This document shows positions 1-7,695 of a stretch of 64,000 nucleotides of DNA, piece by piece (within the stretch, counting starts at the first letter, position 1; every line of letters starts with the position of its first letter). A model generated the notes under the pieces. The model did not search any database and was not told the DNA's origin. It saw only the letters and a list, made by a program, of their open reading frames with translations. The translations under genes and the position numbers were made by a program. The DNA is from Halomonas daqiaonensis (GTDB taxonomy: Bacteria > Pseudomonadota > Gammaproteobacteria > Pseudomonadales > Halomonadaceae): assembly GCF_900109725.1 (NCBI RefSeq), contig NZ_FOBC01000003.1, positions 1 through 64,000 of the forward strand. The letters are read 5' to 3'.

Positions 1-1051
1 ATGGCTATGTTGGTATCTGTTGTTGGTCTGCGCCTATCGCCTTGCGAAACCACGCTTCCTCTGCTGGCTTCGCGGTTTCAAACAACCGTCGCCATGCCAG
101 GTAATTGGGTAAGTACTCGGTCCCCACCCCATGAAAGCGCGTCATCCAGCCCTTCAAACGGCTCATATAGCTGTTTACGTTCTGAATGTGGTATTCCTTG
201 CCAAGCACTCGCTGATTGTCGAGTGTGATCAGTCGATGATGAGCAATGCCATGGTCGGCAGAGAAGGTTTTATACCAGCTGTGCCCGTCCGAACATAAAA
301 TCGAGTCACGATCGATGATCGGTGCCAAGAATTCATGAACAGTGGATTTCTTGAGCGCCGGATCGACCAAGTCACTGATCTTTCCGTTACGGTCTCGCGC
401 AATAAGAACCTGAATCTTTTGCCCTTTTTTCTTCATATCGCCTTGCCCGCCGCGCCTTCGAGGTTTGCGGTGCGTGAGATTACGCTTTCCTTTGCAGGAC
501 TCCAGGAAGAAGGTTTCGTCTACCTCGATGATGCCGGATAGTGGGTTGGCGTTGTCTTGAGCGCTCGTTTTCAGGAAGCGATGTCGCCAGCGGAAGGCCG
601 TCTTCAAATCGATGCCCACTCGGGCCGCCGAGACACGTAACGTCAGACTGTCTCGCATGCAGCGCAGGTAATCAAACCACTTGTCGCGGTGCTGCAGTTT
701 GGCCAGGGGCGTACCTGTGAGGGCATTGAAGGTCTTGCGACAATCGGGATTCCGGCAGCGATACCGCTGCAGGCCACCGCTGCGCCCCCACTTTGCAGGG
801 TATTCAGCGCCACAGTGTGGGCAGGGAAGGTGAGGTCTCGCGGTGTCGAGCAAGGTGTTCGCTTGGGAGCTTATTTGCCCAAGAATCTGATCTGCCAGGT
901 ATTTCTTGAGATGGTCAGGGAGGCGAGTCAGTGTCTGTTCGAGGGCTTTGAGGTCTGATTGATTCATGGCGTGCCCCAGAGGAAAACTGGATATACAGTA
1001 GTTTATACAGTATTTTTAAAGCACGCCAACAACAGATACCAACATAGCCAT
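1..1051 (-). mobile_element. IS1595-family insertion sequence, apparently complete
   Basis: Positions 1-26 and 1026-1051 are perfect 26-bp inverted repeats of each other, and they bracket a single intact transposase gene on the minus strand. The left repeat sits exactly at the window edge, so the element could extend a few bases further left, and the left target-site duplication cannot be checked. The right flank just outside the repeat is AT-rich (aaatatat). The element lies about 85 bp upstream of the putative -35 of the btu promoter and does not interrupt a gene visible here. The family call rests on the transposase. Confidence 0.85.
5..967 (-). CDS. IS1595-family transposase
   Basis: This 320-residue DDE-type transposase would cut and join the ends of its own element. 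An N-terminal zinc ribbon is visible (CPHC at residues 49-52, then C71 and C76), followed by a helix-turn-helix-like segment around 110-130. The ISXO2-type catalytic core follows, with D150 (EVDET), D227 (CSDGH), N263 and K272 (motif QNVNSYMSRLKGW), the D-D-N-K pattern typical of IS1595 relatives. The reading frame is uninterrupted and of full family length, so the enzyme may be active. The last residues and the stop codon are encoded inside the left inverted repeat. Base composition is lower in GC than the neighbouring genes, as expected for a mobile element. Confidence 0.9.
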   Translation of the reverse strand: MNQSDLKALEQTLTRLPDHLKKYLADQILGQISSQANTLLDTARPHLPCPHCGAEYPAKWGRSGGLQRYRCRNPDCRKTFNALTGTPLAKLQHRDKWFDYLRCMRDSLTLRVSAARVGIDLKTAFRWRHRFLKTSAQDNANPLSGIIEVDETFFLESCKGKRNLTHRKPRRRGGQGDMKKKGQKIQVLIARDRNGKISDLVDPALKKSTVHEFLAPIIDRDSILCSDGHSWYKTFSADHGIAHHRLITLDNQRVLGKEYHIQNVNSYMSRLKGWMTRFHGVGTEYLPNYLAWRRLFETAKPAEEAWFRKAIGADQQQIPT

Positions 1052-1136
1052 AAATATATAGTATAGGGGCGAGGCGATGTCCTGTCAGCCCGCCATAAGT
1101 TTGGCTGCGCCAGGTCAATCAGTCGGAGGGTATGCG

Positions 1137-1165
1137 TTGACGCTTCATCGAGGGATTGCTAGCTT
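1137..1165 (+). promoter_or_regulatory. putative sigma-70 promoter of the btu operon
   Basis: TTGACG at 1137-1142 and TAGCTT at 1160-1165 are 17 bp apart, with an upstream TG that would form an extended -10. Transcription would start near 1172, exactly where the cobalamin riboswitch begins. The promoter lies outside the insertion sequence and is therefore intact. This is inference from motif and position only. Confidence 0.5.
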
Positions 1166-1171
1166 ACGCGC

Positions 1172-1368
1172 ACCTCTCAGGTGCTGGTGGAAACGTCCGC
1201 CAGTGAAACGGGAAGTCGGTAATCCCATTCCGACGCTGCCCCCGCAACGGTGATCGAGGAAAGAACGGCCATCACGCCACTGTGCTGCTGCACGGGAAGG
1301 CGGTCGTTCCGGACGTCGGGCCTGCTTCATGCCCGGCTTTCACTCGTAAGCCCGGAGACCGGCCCGAG
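1172..1368 (+). promoter_or_regulatory. cobalamin (AdoCbl) riboswitch
   Basis: The conserved blocks of the cobalamin riboswitch appear in order: GGTGCTGGTGGAAACG near 1180-1195, GAAACGGGAAGTCGGTAA near 1204-1222, the B12 box core GCTGCCCCCGCAACGGTGA near 1235-1253, CACGGGAAGGCGG near 1290-1302, and AAGCCCGGAGACCGGCC near 1348-1364. It lies about 145 bp upstream of btuB and is expected to reduce expression of the B12 uptake operon when adenosylcobalamin is abundant. The 1369-1512 stretch should hold the expression platform; I could not decide by eye whether it acts on translation or transcription. Confidence 0.93.
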
Positions 1369-1512
1369 AGTAAATGCCGGGTTGCGGTGGGCGACCAGGA
1401 GGCTGGGCAGGCGTCGTCTCTTTCGTTTTCCCTCTTCCTCGATCCCTTGCCGTCCCGGTGACTGCAATACCGACCAGTCGTACGGGTGAGTACGGCGAGC
1501 AAGGGACATTCC

Positions 1513-3348
1513 ATGAAAAACCGCATCACTGCCACCTCCGGCCTGGCCGCCTTCGGTCTCGCCGCGCTTCCTCTGGCCGTTCAGGCACAGTCGAACAGCG
1601 CTAACCAGGAATCTGCCACCGTCGAGCTAAATCCGATGGTGGTGACCGCCACCCTGGCCCCTCGAACTGCCGACCAGAGCCTCTCGTCCGTCACCGTGAT
1701 CGACGAAGCCGCCTTTCGTCGCCAGGACCCTGCCAGCATCACCGATGTGCTGCGTGGCCAGCCAGGGGTGGATGTCAGCACCAATGGCAGCTACGGCAAG
1801 CAGAGCAGCGTCTTCATCCGGGGAACCAACAGCAACCAGAACGTGTTGCTGATCGACGGCATTCGACTGCGCTCCGCGACCACGGGGGCGGCGTCCTGGG
1901 AATTTCTGGATCCTCGCATGTTCGAGCGTGCCGAGATCGTGCGCGGTCCCCGCGGCAGCCTCTATGGCGCCGACGCGGTGGGTGGCGTTGTCCAGCTGTT
2001 CACTCCTGAAGGGAAAGAGGGCGAACCGACGCCGCGTATTTCGGTGGGTGGCGGCTCCTTCGAGACTCAGCGCTACTCCGCCAGTCTTTCCGGCGCCGAG
2101 GGCGGTACCCGCTACCACTTTGCCGCCAGCCGCTTCGATACTGAGGGCGTGCCGGTTCGCCGCGGCGGCGATGATAAGGGCTACGACAATACCAGCGGTG
2201 TGGTACGACTCTCCCACACCTTCGACGGCGGCGCCGAGATGGGCATGCTGGCGCTGCGGGGACGAGGCACGACCGAGTTTGATAGCTTCGGCGCCCCCGC
2301 GGAAGATGACTTCGTGCAACAGGTGGCGGCGGTCTACGCTGAGACGCCGGTGACAGAGACCTGGTCAAGCCGCGTCACCCTGAGCGAGGCGCGAGACGAA
2401 CGTGACACTTTCGATTCTTATGGTATTTCAGTATTCGACACTCAAACCCAGACTGCCCGCTGGGAGAACACCTTAAGTTTCAGCGTCCACGAACTGGTGG
2501 CGGGTGTTGAACATACTGAAGATAGCGTCAGTAGCACGACGCAGTATGAAGAAGATAGTCGTGATAACACGGCGGTCTTTGCCCAAGGGCTTCTAGATTT
2601 CTCACCACTAAGCCTTCAGGCCAGCCTTCGTCATGACGATAACGAGGCCTACGGGGAAGAGCTGACGGGCAGCCTGGCGCTGGGCTATGCCCTGGACGAC
2701 CATCACATCGCCCGGGCCAGCTACGGCACGGCCTTTCGCGCCCCCACCTTCAATGATCTTTATTATCCTGGTTTCGCGAATCCCGATCTGGAAGCTGAAA
2801 CATCTGACACCGTCGAGATTGGGGTACGTGGCCAGTATGCGAATTGGTTCTGGGATACGGCGCTTTATCAAACCGATATCGATAACCTGATCTCGGCCCA
2901 GATCAACGATGTGCCGACCAACATCCCCACCAGTCGTATCCGGGGCATTGAGATTTCCGGTGGTGCCGAGATTAATGACTGGACGTTGGCAACGGCCCTC
3001 ACCTGGACCGATCCCGAGGATCGCAGTACCGGTAACCAGCTTGCACGGCGTGCTAGCCAGAGCCTGCGGTTTGATATCGATCGTGAGCTGGGTGACTGGT
3101 CACTGGGGGGATCCTGGATTGTTCAGGACCACCGTTACGAGTACGACTTCCTTGGCAATTCTTCCCGGCTTGGCGGCTACGGTCTGCTCAACTTGCGTGC
3201 CGGCTGGCAATTCGCCCCGATGTGGACAGCCCGTTTGACGGTGGAGAATGCACTGGACAAGGAGTACGCGACGGCGAAATTCTTTGATGGCGATGACTAC
3301 ATCAACGCCGGCCGAGCTGCCTTTGTCAGTGTCCACTTTGGTCCCTAG
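1513..3348 (+). CDS. btuB: TonB-dependent vitamin B12 outer-membrane receptor BtuB
   Basis: BtuB carries cobalamin across the outer membrane using TonB energy. The 611-residue product starts with a signal peptide ending near residue 25 (AVQA), a TonB box at 41-46 (PMVVTA), then a plug domain with IRG and VRGPRGSLYGADAVGG motifs, then a 22-strand-type barrel. I chose the ATG at 1513, preceded by AAGGGA six bases upstream, over an in-frame GTG at 1486, because it begins the signal peptide directly. The riboswitch upstream and btuFCD downstream support B12 as substrate. The extreme C-terminus reads HFGP instead of ending on an aromatic residue, as porin-type barrels usually do. The barrel half from about 2400 is much less GC-rich than the plug half (see findings). 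Confidence 0.93.
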   Translation: MKNRITATSGLAAFGLAALPLAVQAQSNSANQESATVELNPMVVTATLAPRTADQSLSSVTVIDEAAFRRQDPASITDVLRGQPGVDVSTNGSYGKQSSVFIRGTNSNQNVLLIDGIRLRSATTGAASWEFLDPRMFERAEIVRGPRGSLYGADAVGGVVQLFTPEGKEGEPTPRISVGGGSFETQRYSASLSGAEGGTRYHFAASRFDTEGVPVRRGGDDKGYDNTSGVVRLSHTFDGGAEMGMLALRGRGTTEFDSFGAPAEDDFVQQVAAVYAETPVTETWSSRVTLSEARDERDTFDSYGISVFDTQTQTARWENTLSFSVHELVAGVEHTEDSVSSTTQYEEDSRDNTAVFAQGLLDFSPLSLQASLRHDDNEAYGEELTGSLALGYALDDHHIARASYGTAFRAPTFNDLYYPGFANPDLEAETSDTVEIGVRGQYANWFWDTALYQTDIDNLISAQINDVPTNIPTSRIRGIEISGGAEINDWTLATALTWTDPEDRSTGNQLARRASQSLRFDIDRELGDWSLGGSWIVQDHRYEYDFLGNSSRLGGYGLLNLRAGWQFAPMWTARLTVENALDKEYATAKFFDGDDYINAGRAAFVSVHFGP

Positions 3349-3358
3349 GGAATCGCCA

Positions 3359-4255
3359 GTGACTCACCGTCTGCCCGGCATGGCCGGGCTCTTGTTCGTG
3401 CTGCTGACCGGCCTCGTCGAGCCGGCCGCTGCCGATCAGGTCTGCGCCATCGACGACAGCGGCCGCGAGATCTGTCTGGCGGCGCCGGCCGAGCGGATTG
3501 TCGCGCTCTCCCCCGGGGCCACCGAGCTGCTCTTCGCCGCGGGGGCAGGGGAGCGGCTGGTGGCGGTGGTGGATCACAGCGATTTTCCACCCGCGGCCAG
3601 CGAGCTACCCTCCGTGGGCAGCCATGATCGCCTAGACCTGGAGCGCCTGGTGGCCCTGCAGCCGGACTTGGTGATCGGCTGGGTCACCGGCAATCCCGCA
3701 GAGCAGGTAGAGCGCCTCGAACGGCTGGGGGTGCCGGTGTTCCGCATCGAGCCACGGGATTTCGAGGGCATCGCCACGGCCCTCGAACGGCTGGCGCGGC
3801 TGGGCGGCAGCGGGGCACAGGGGCGGCTGGCCGCCGAGCGCTTTCGTCAGGGGGTTGCCGAGCTGTCGGCAATCCATGAGGCTGCGCCTCCGGTATCCGT
3901 GTTCTATCAGGTGTGGGACTCGCCTTTGATGACCGTCAACGACGAGCACCTCATCGGCAAGGCAGTCACACTGTGCGGGGGCGTGAACGTCTTCGGCGAC
4001 CTGTCGCGATTGGTGCCGCGCATCGACGAGGAGGCCGTGCTGGCGGCCGATCCCGAGGTGATCCTCGCCGGCGGGCGGGGGGAAGAGAGCCGCGGCTGGC
4101 TGGCGGACTGGCAGCGCTTTCCCGAGCTGAGGGCGGTGGCCCGCGATAACCTCTTCTTCGTGCCTCCGTCGCTGCTCCAGCGGCCCACGCCACGACTGCT
4201 CGAGGGCAGCCGGCGGCTCTGTGACAGGCTGGAAGTTGCCCGTGGCCGCCGTTAG
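3359..4255 (+). CDS. btuF: periplasmic cobalamin-binding protein BtuF
   Basis: BtuF binds B12 in the periplasm and delivers it to BtuCD. The roughly 298-residue product has a signal peptide ending in EPAAA near residue 24, then the class III binding-protein fold with RIVALSPGATELLFAAG and the second-lobe segment PEVILAGG. I chose the GTG at 3359, six bases after an AGGGAA, because it leaves a ten-base gap after btuB. A longer frame overlaps btuB and gives no better signal peptide, and an ATG at 3380 is the alternative. It is the second gene of the btu operon and overlaps the start of btuC. Confidence 0.88.
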   Translation: MTHRLPGMAGLLFVLLTGLVEPAAADQVCAIDDSGREICLAAPAERIVALSPGATELLFAAGAGERLVAVVDHSDFPPAASELPSVGSHDRLDLERLVALQPDLVIGWVTGNPAEQVERLERLGVPVFRIEPRDFEGIATALERLARLGGSGAQGRLAAERFRQGVAELSAIHEAAPPVSVFYQVWDSPLMTVNDEHLIGKAVTLCGGVNVFGDLSRLVPRIDEEAVLAADPEVILAGGRGEESRGWLADWQRFPELRAVARDNLFFVPPSLLQRPTPRLLEGSRRLCDRLEVARGRR

Positions 4256-5255
4256 CCCGGGTACGGCCACCCATGGGCACCTGACAGTAGGCCAGCTGGC
4301 GTTGACCCTAGGAGTGCTGGCAACGGCTGCCCTTGCTGCCCTGGTGCTCGCCGTGGCCTTGGGCAGCGCCGCCGTGCCCCTGTCGGAGAGCCTCGCCGTG
4401 CTGACGGGCGGTGGCGATGCCCTGTCACGTACCCTAATCCTCGAGCTGCGCCTGCCGCGTGCCCTGGCTGCCTTTGCTACCGGCGGCCTGCTGGCGGTGG
4501 CCGGCGCCCTGATGCAGGTGCTGCTACGTAATCCTCTGGCAGATCCCTATGTGCTGGGGCTTTCCGGCGGCGCGGCGGTGGGCGCCCTGCTGGCGATGCT
4601 GGCGGGGCTGGGCAGTGCCGTGATCTCGGGGTCGGCCTTTGCCGGCGCCCTGACGGCGACCCTGCTGGTCTTCGGCCTGGCCCATGGTACCGGCAGTTGG
4701 ACGCCGTCGCGGCTGCTGCTCACCGGTGTGGTCGTCGCCTCCGGCTGGGGAGCGGTGATCACTCTGATCCTCTCGCTCAGCCCGGCCCGGCAGCTGCCGG
4801 GTATGCTCTACTGGCTGATGGGTGACCTGGCCCATGCGCGAGGCCCAGGCGTTGCGCTGGGCCTGCTGGCCCTGGTCTGCCTGCTGGTGGTGCCGCTCGG
4901 GCGGAGCCTCAACGTGCTGGCTCGGGGCGGGCTGCAAGCCGCGGCCCTAGGGGTGGCGGTCCGGCGGCTGGAATGGCTGATCTACCTGCTGGCGAGTCTG
5001 ATCACCGCCGTGGCGGTAACGACGGCGGGGAGTATCGGTTTCGTCGGGCTGGTGGTGCCGCACATGCTGCGCCTGGTGCTGGGCAACGACCAGCGGCTGA
5101 TCCTTCCCGCCTGTGCCCTGGCCGGCGGCACCCTGTTGGTGCTGGCGGATACCCTGGCGAGAACGATCATCGCCCCCGAGCAGCTTCCGGTGGGGGTGAT
5201 CACCGCCTTGCTCGGAGTGCCGACCTTCCTCTACCTGCTGCATCGGAGCCGCTGA
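4242..5255 (+). CDS. btuC: vitamin B12 ABC transporter permease BtuC
   Basis: This is the FecCD-family inner-membrane permease that forms the B12 channel with BtuD. About 337 residues contain some nine or ten hydrophobic segments and the family hallmarks ELRLPRALAAFATGGLLAVAGALMQ, where the permease begins, and GFVGLVVPHMLR near the cytoplasmic coupling helices. The GTG at 4242 follows GGAAG by six bases and overlaps btuF by 14 bases; a GTG at 4221 in the same frame would add seven residues. The tight overlaps with btuF and btuD show one transcription unit. Similar permeases import iron siderophores, but the riboswitch and BtuB make cobalamin the best call. Confidence 0.9.
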   Translation: MAAVSPGTATHGHLTVGQLALTLGVLATAALAALVLAVALGSAAVPLSESLAVLTGGGDALSRTLILELRLPRALAAFATGGLLAVAGALMQVLLRNPLADPYVLGLSGGAAVGALLAMLAGLGSAVISGSAFAGALTATLLVFGLAHGTGSWTPSRLLLTGVVVASGWGAVITLILSLSPARQLPGMLYWLMGDLAHARGPGVALGLLALVCLLVVPLGRSLNVLARGGLQAAALGVAVRRLEWLIYLLASLITAVAVTTAGSIGFVGLVVPHMLRLVLGNDQRLILPACALAGGTLLVLADTLARTIIAPEQLPVGVITALLGVPTFLYLLHRSR

Positions 5256-6022
5256 TGAGTCGCTTGGAGACCCGTGGGCTGGTCAACGATGTCCCGGGCC
5301 GCGATGGGGGTGATCCACTGAACATCGCGGTACTGCCAGGTCAGGTGTGGGGGGTACTGGGACCCAATGGCTCGGGCAAGACCACCCTGTTGCACACACT
5401 AGCCGGCCTGCGACCGCCACGCGCTGGCCAGGTGGAGGTGGATGGCGTGCCCTTGGCCCGCCTGCGACGCCGCCGACTGGCCCAGTGCCTCGGGCTGGTC
5501 TTCCAGGAGCATCACGACGGCTTTCCCGCCACGGTGGAAGAGACCGCTCTGATCGGCCGCCACCCCTGGCTCTCCCCCTGGCAGATGGAAACCGCCGAGG
5601 ACCTGGCGCTGGCGCGGCATGCCCTGGAACGATTGGACCTGGCGGCGCTGGGCGGGCGCCAGGTGGCCACGCTCTCCGGCGGTGAACGCCAGCGGCTGGC
5701 GATCGCCACCCTGCTGGCCCAGGACCCTGGCGTCTGGCTAGCCGATGAGCCCACCAATCATCTGGACCTGCACCATCAGGTGGCGGTGATGCGGCTGCTG
5801 GCCGAGCAGGCAGCCGGCGGCCGTGCCGTGATGATGTGCCTGCATGACCTCAACCTGGCCGCTCGCTGGTGCGATCACCTGCTGTTGCTCTACCCGAACG
5901 GAGAGGCCTGCTGGGGCCCGGCGGCGAGCATGCTGGTGCCCGAGGTTCTGGAACGACTCTATGGCCAGCGCCTGGCCAGAGCCGAGATAGAAGGCTCGAG
6001 GGTGTTCGTTGCCGTGCCCTGA
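5255..6022 (+). CDS. btuD: vitamin B12 ABC transporter ATPase BtuD
   Basis: The ATPase of the BtuCDF importer, 255 residues. Walker A is GPNGSGKTT, the signature is LSGGERQR, and Walker B runs into WLADEPTNHLD; the switch histidine lies in CLHDLNLA. The ATG shares one base with the btuC stop codon (TGATG), indicating translational coupling. A longer frame reading back into btuC is a shadow. No transcription terminator is obvious in the 90-bp gap before the convergent gene at 6113. Confidence 0.92.
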   Translation: MSRLETRGLVNDVPGRDGGDPLNIAVLPGQVWGVLGPNGSGKTTLLHTLAGLRPPRAGQVEVDGVPLARLRRRRLAQCLGLVFQEHHDGFPATVEETALIGRHPWLSPWQMETAEDLALARHALERLDLAALGGRQVATLSGGERQRLAIATLLAQDPGVWLADEPTNHLDLHHQVAVMRLLAEQAAGGRAVMMCLHDLNLAARWCDHLLLLYPNGEACWGPAASMLVPEVLERLYGQRLARAEIEGSRVFVAVP

Positions 6023-6112
6023 GCCTGACAAGGGAGGTCGTGGTAGTCGTGCCCGACCGTGCTGGCGTCTGCTACTTCACCCCCAGCGCCGCGGTGGTCT
6101 CCGGCGGTGTGC

Positions 6113-6868
6113 TCAGGTGGCGGGCAAGTGACCGGCGAAGCGCATCGGGTCGTCGCTGATCACCGCTTCGACGCCCCATTGCCAGCGTGGGGCGAAGGCG
6201 GTGGGATCGTTGGCCGTATAGCAGAGCAGTCGGTAGCCCGCCTCGATGACCTCGCGAACGCGCGTCTTCTTGAGGCGCCTCCAGTCAGCATGAACGCTGT
6301 AGGCCTGCACCGGCTCGCAGCGTGAGCGCCAGTCGCGGCCGATCGTCTCGAAGAGCACGCCCAGCGCCAGGGATTCGGGCCCGGCCAGGGTGCGTGCCCG
6401 AGCCAGGGCGGTGTCGCTGAAGGAGGAGACCAGGCGCCGCGCCGGCGGCAGTGTCTCCATTACCTCAGGCAGGGCGGTATCCACCAAGGCGTGGGGATCT
6501 CGGCCGCGATTCACTTTGAGTTCCAGGTTCACTCCCATCTTGAGCTCGTCGAGGAGGACGAGCATCTCTTCGAGGGTGGCCATGCGCTCGCCCCGGAATG
6601 CGTCTCCGAACCAGCCGCCTGCATCGAGCCGGCGGGCCGTGGCCAGGTCCAGGTCGCCCAGTCGGCCGCGGCCATCGGAGCAGCGCCGGATGTTGGCGTC
6701 GTGCCAGATTACCGGGGTCCCGTCGCCGAGCAGTTGCACATCGAGCTCGACCCAATCACAGCCGGCCTGCTTGGCCTCGCGAACGGCGATCAGGGTGTTT
6801 TCCGGTGCTCGGGCGGATAGGCCGCGATGGGCGATCAAACGGGACAGGGGGATGTCAGGGTGGGGCAT
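6113..6868 (-). CDS. ugpQ: cytoplasmic glycerophosphodiester phosphodiesterase
   Basis: This enzyme hydrolyses glycerophosphodiesters from phospholipid turnover to sn-glycerol 3-phosphate and an alcohol. The 251-residue protein has the GDPD barrel motifs HRGLSARAPENT near the N-terminus, then ELDVQLLGDGTPVIWHD with the metal-binding E and D and the second catalytic histidine, and NLELK further on. There is no signal peptide, which matches the cytoplasmic UgpQ type and argues against periplasmic GlpQ. It stands alone, convergent with btuD and divergent from the gene at 7024. No ugp transporter genes are nearby. Confidence 0.9.
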   Translation of the reverse strand: MPHPDIPLSRLIAHRGLSARAPENTLIAVREAKQAGCDWVELDVQLLGDGTPVIWHDANIRRCSDGRGRLGDLDLATARRLDAGGWFGDAFRGERMATLEEMLVLLDELKMGVNLELKVNRGRDPHALVDTALPEVMETLPPARRLVSSFSDTALARARTLAGPESLALGVLFETIGRDWRSRCEPVQAYSVHADWRRLKKTRVREVIEAGYRLLCYTANDPTAFAPRWQWGVEAVISDDPMRFAGHLPAT

Positions 6869-7023
6869 GAACAGGCGTCCTGGTCAGCGAGACACCGCGC
6901 ACTGGCGGCGAGGAAGCGGCCTACAGCGTATCGCCATTCGTCATGGCTTGGATATGGTAGGCTGCGCGACTTTGACCCTGATGATGGGACCCTGGTGATA
7001 TTGCCGAACGCGAGGATACCGAG

Positions 7024-7614
7024 ATGAGAATCGTGCATATCAAGAATCCCCAGCAACGCGAAGCCTGCCTGGCCCGGCTGTGCGCCGAAGCCTATGGCCA
7101 GGAGGCGGGCCTCAGGCCGCTGGCAACCTTCGCCGGCACACTGGGGGTGCTGATCAAGCAGGAGGCAGCGAGGGTATTGGCGCTGGTGGATGATCATTCG
7201 CGCCCGGTGGCACTGGCCCTGCTCGTGCTCGACGAGGTCGGCAGCAGCATGACCGTGATGCTGCTGGTCGAGTTGGACCAGTATCAAGAGGAGGGCCATG
7301 TGCGTGTGCCGCGCCCGGCTGAGCGCCTGGTCGCCGAGCTGGCGCTCAAGGCGCCCCTGCGCATCGATACCCAGGATGCCGAGCAGGAGGCTCGCTTTCG
7401 CGAGGCGGGCATCACGCGCTGGCTGGACGGCAAGGCCGGGGTGCGGATCGGGCTGGGGCCCAAGCATCCCGCCGCCTCCCTCGAGGACCTCCCCAGGGCG
7501 CTGACCTTCGACGAGGCGTCGGTGATCCAGTCCTTCAAGCGCGACCGCCAGCAGTTCGATGACTACAAGGCGCGCTTTATCCGCGGCCTGGAGTCCTTTC
7601 CGGCCACTCTCTGA
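7024..7614 (+). CDS. conserved-looking hypothetical protein
   Basis: I do not recognise this 196-residue protein. It is soluble, with no signal peptide or membrane segment. A mixed alpha/beta pattern (VLALVDDHSRPVALALLVLDEV and SMTVMLLVELDQYQ as adjacent strands, then RFREAGITRWL) would fit an acetyltransferase-like fold, but no acetyl-CoA-binding loop is clear. The start is supported by GAGGA a few bases upstream. Codon use resembles its neighbours, so it is a real gene. It is divergent from ugpQ and about 80 bp upstream of the quinone oxidoreductase, which may be its own unit. Confidence 0.8.
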   Translation: MRIVHIKNPQQREACLARLCAEAYGQEAGLRPLATFAGTLGVLIKQEAARVLALVDDHSRPVALALLVLDEVGSSMTVMLLVELDQYQEEGHVRVPRPAERLVAELALKAPLRIDTQDAEQEARFREAGITRWLDGKAGVRIGLGPKHPAASLEDLPRALTFDEASVIQSFKRDRQQFDDYKARFIRGLESFPATL

Positions 7615-7695
7615 CGGCGACGTGGCTTGACCCTGCGGGCCCACGGCGCTTGACTGGTGGGCTAATCTCGCAGGCAACACAAGGAAAACATCCCC

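Noticed and set aside
985-1012. Possible LexA box upstream of the transposase
   Set aside because: CTG and CAG elements are present, but the spacing does not fit the ten-base spacing of a LexA site.
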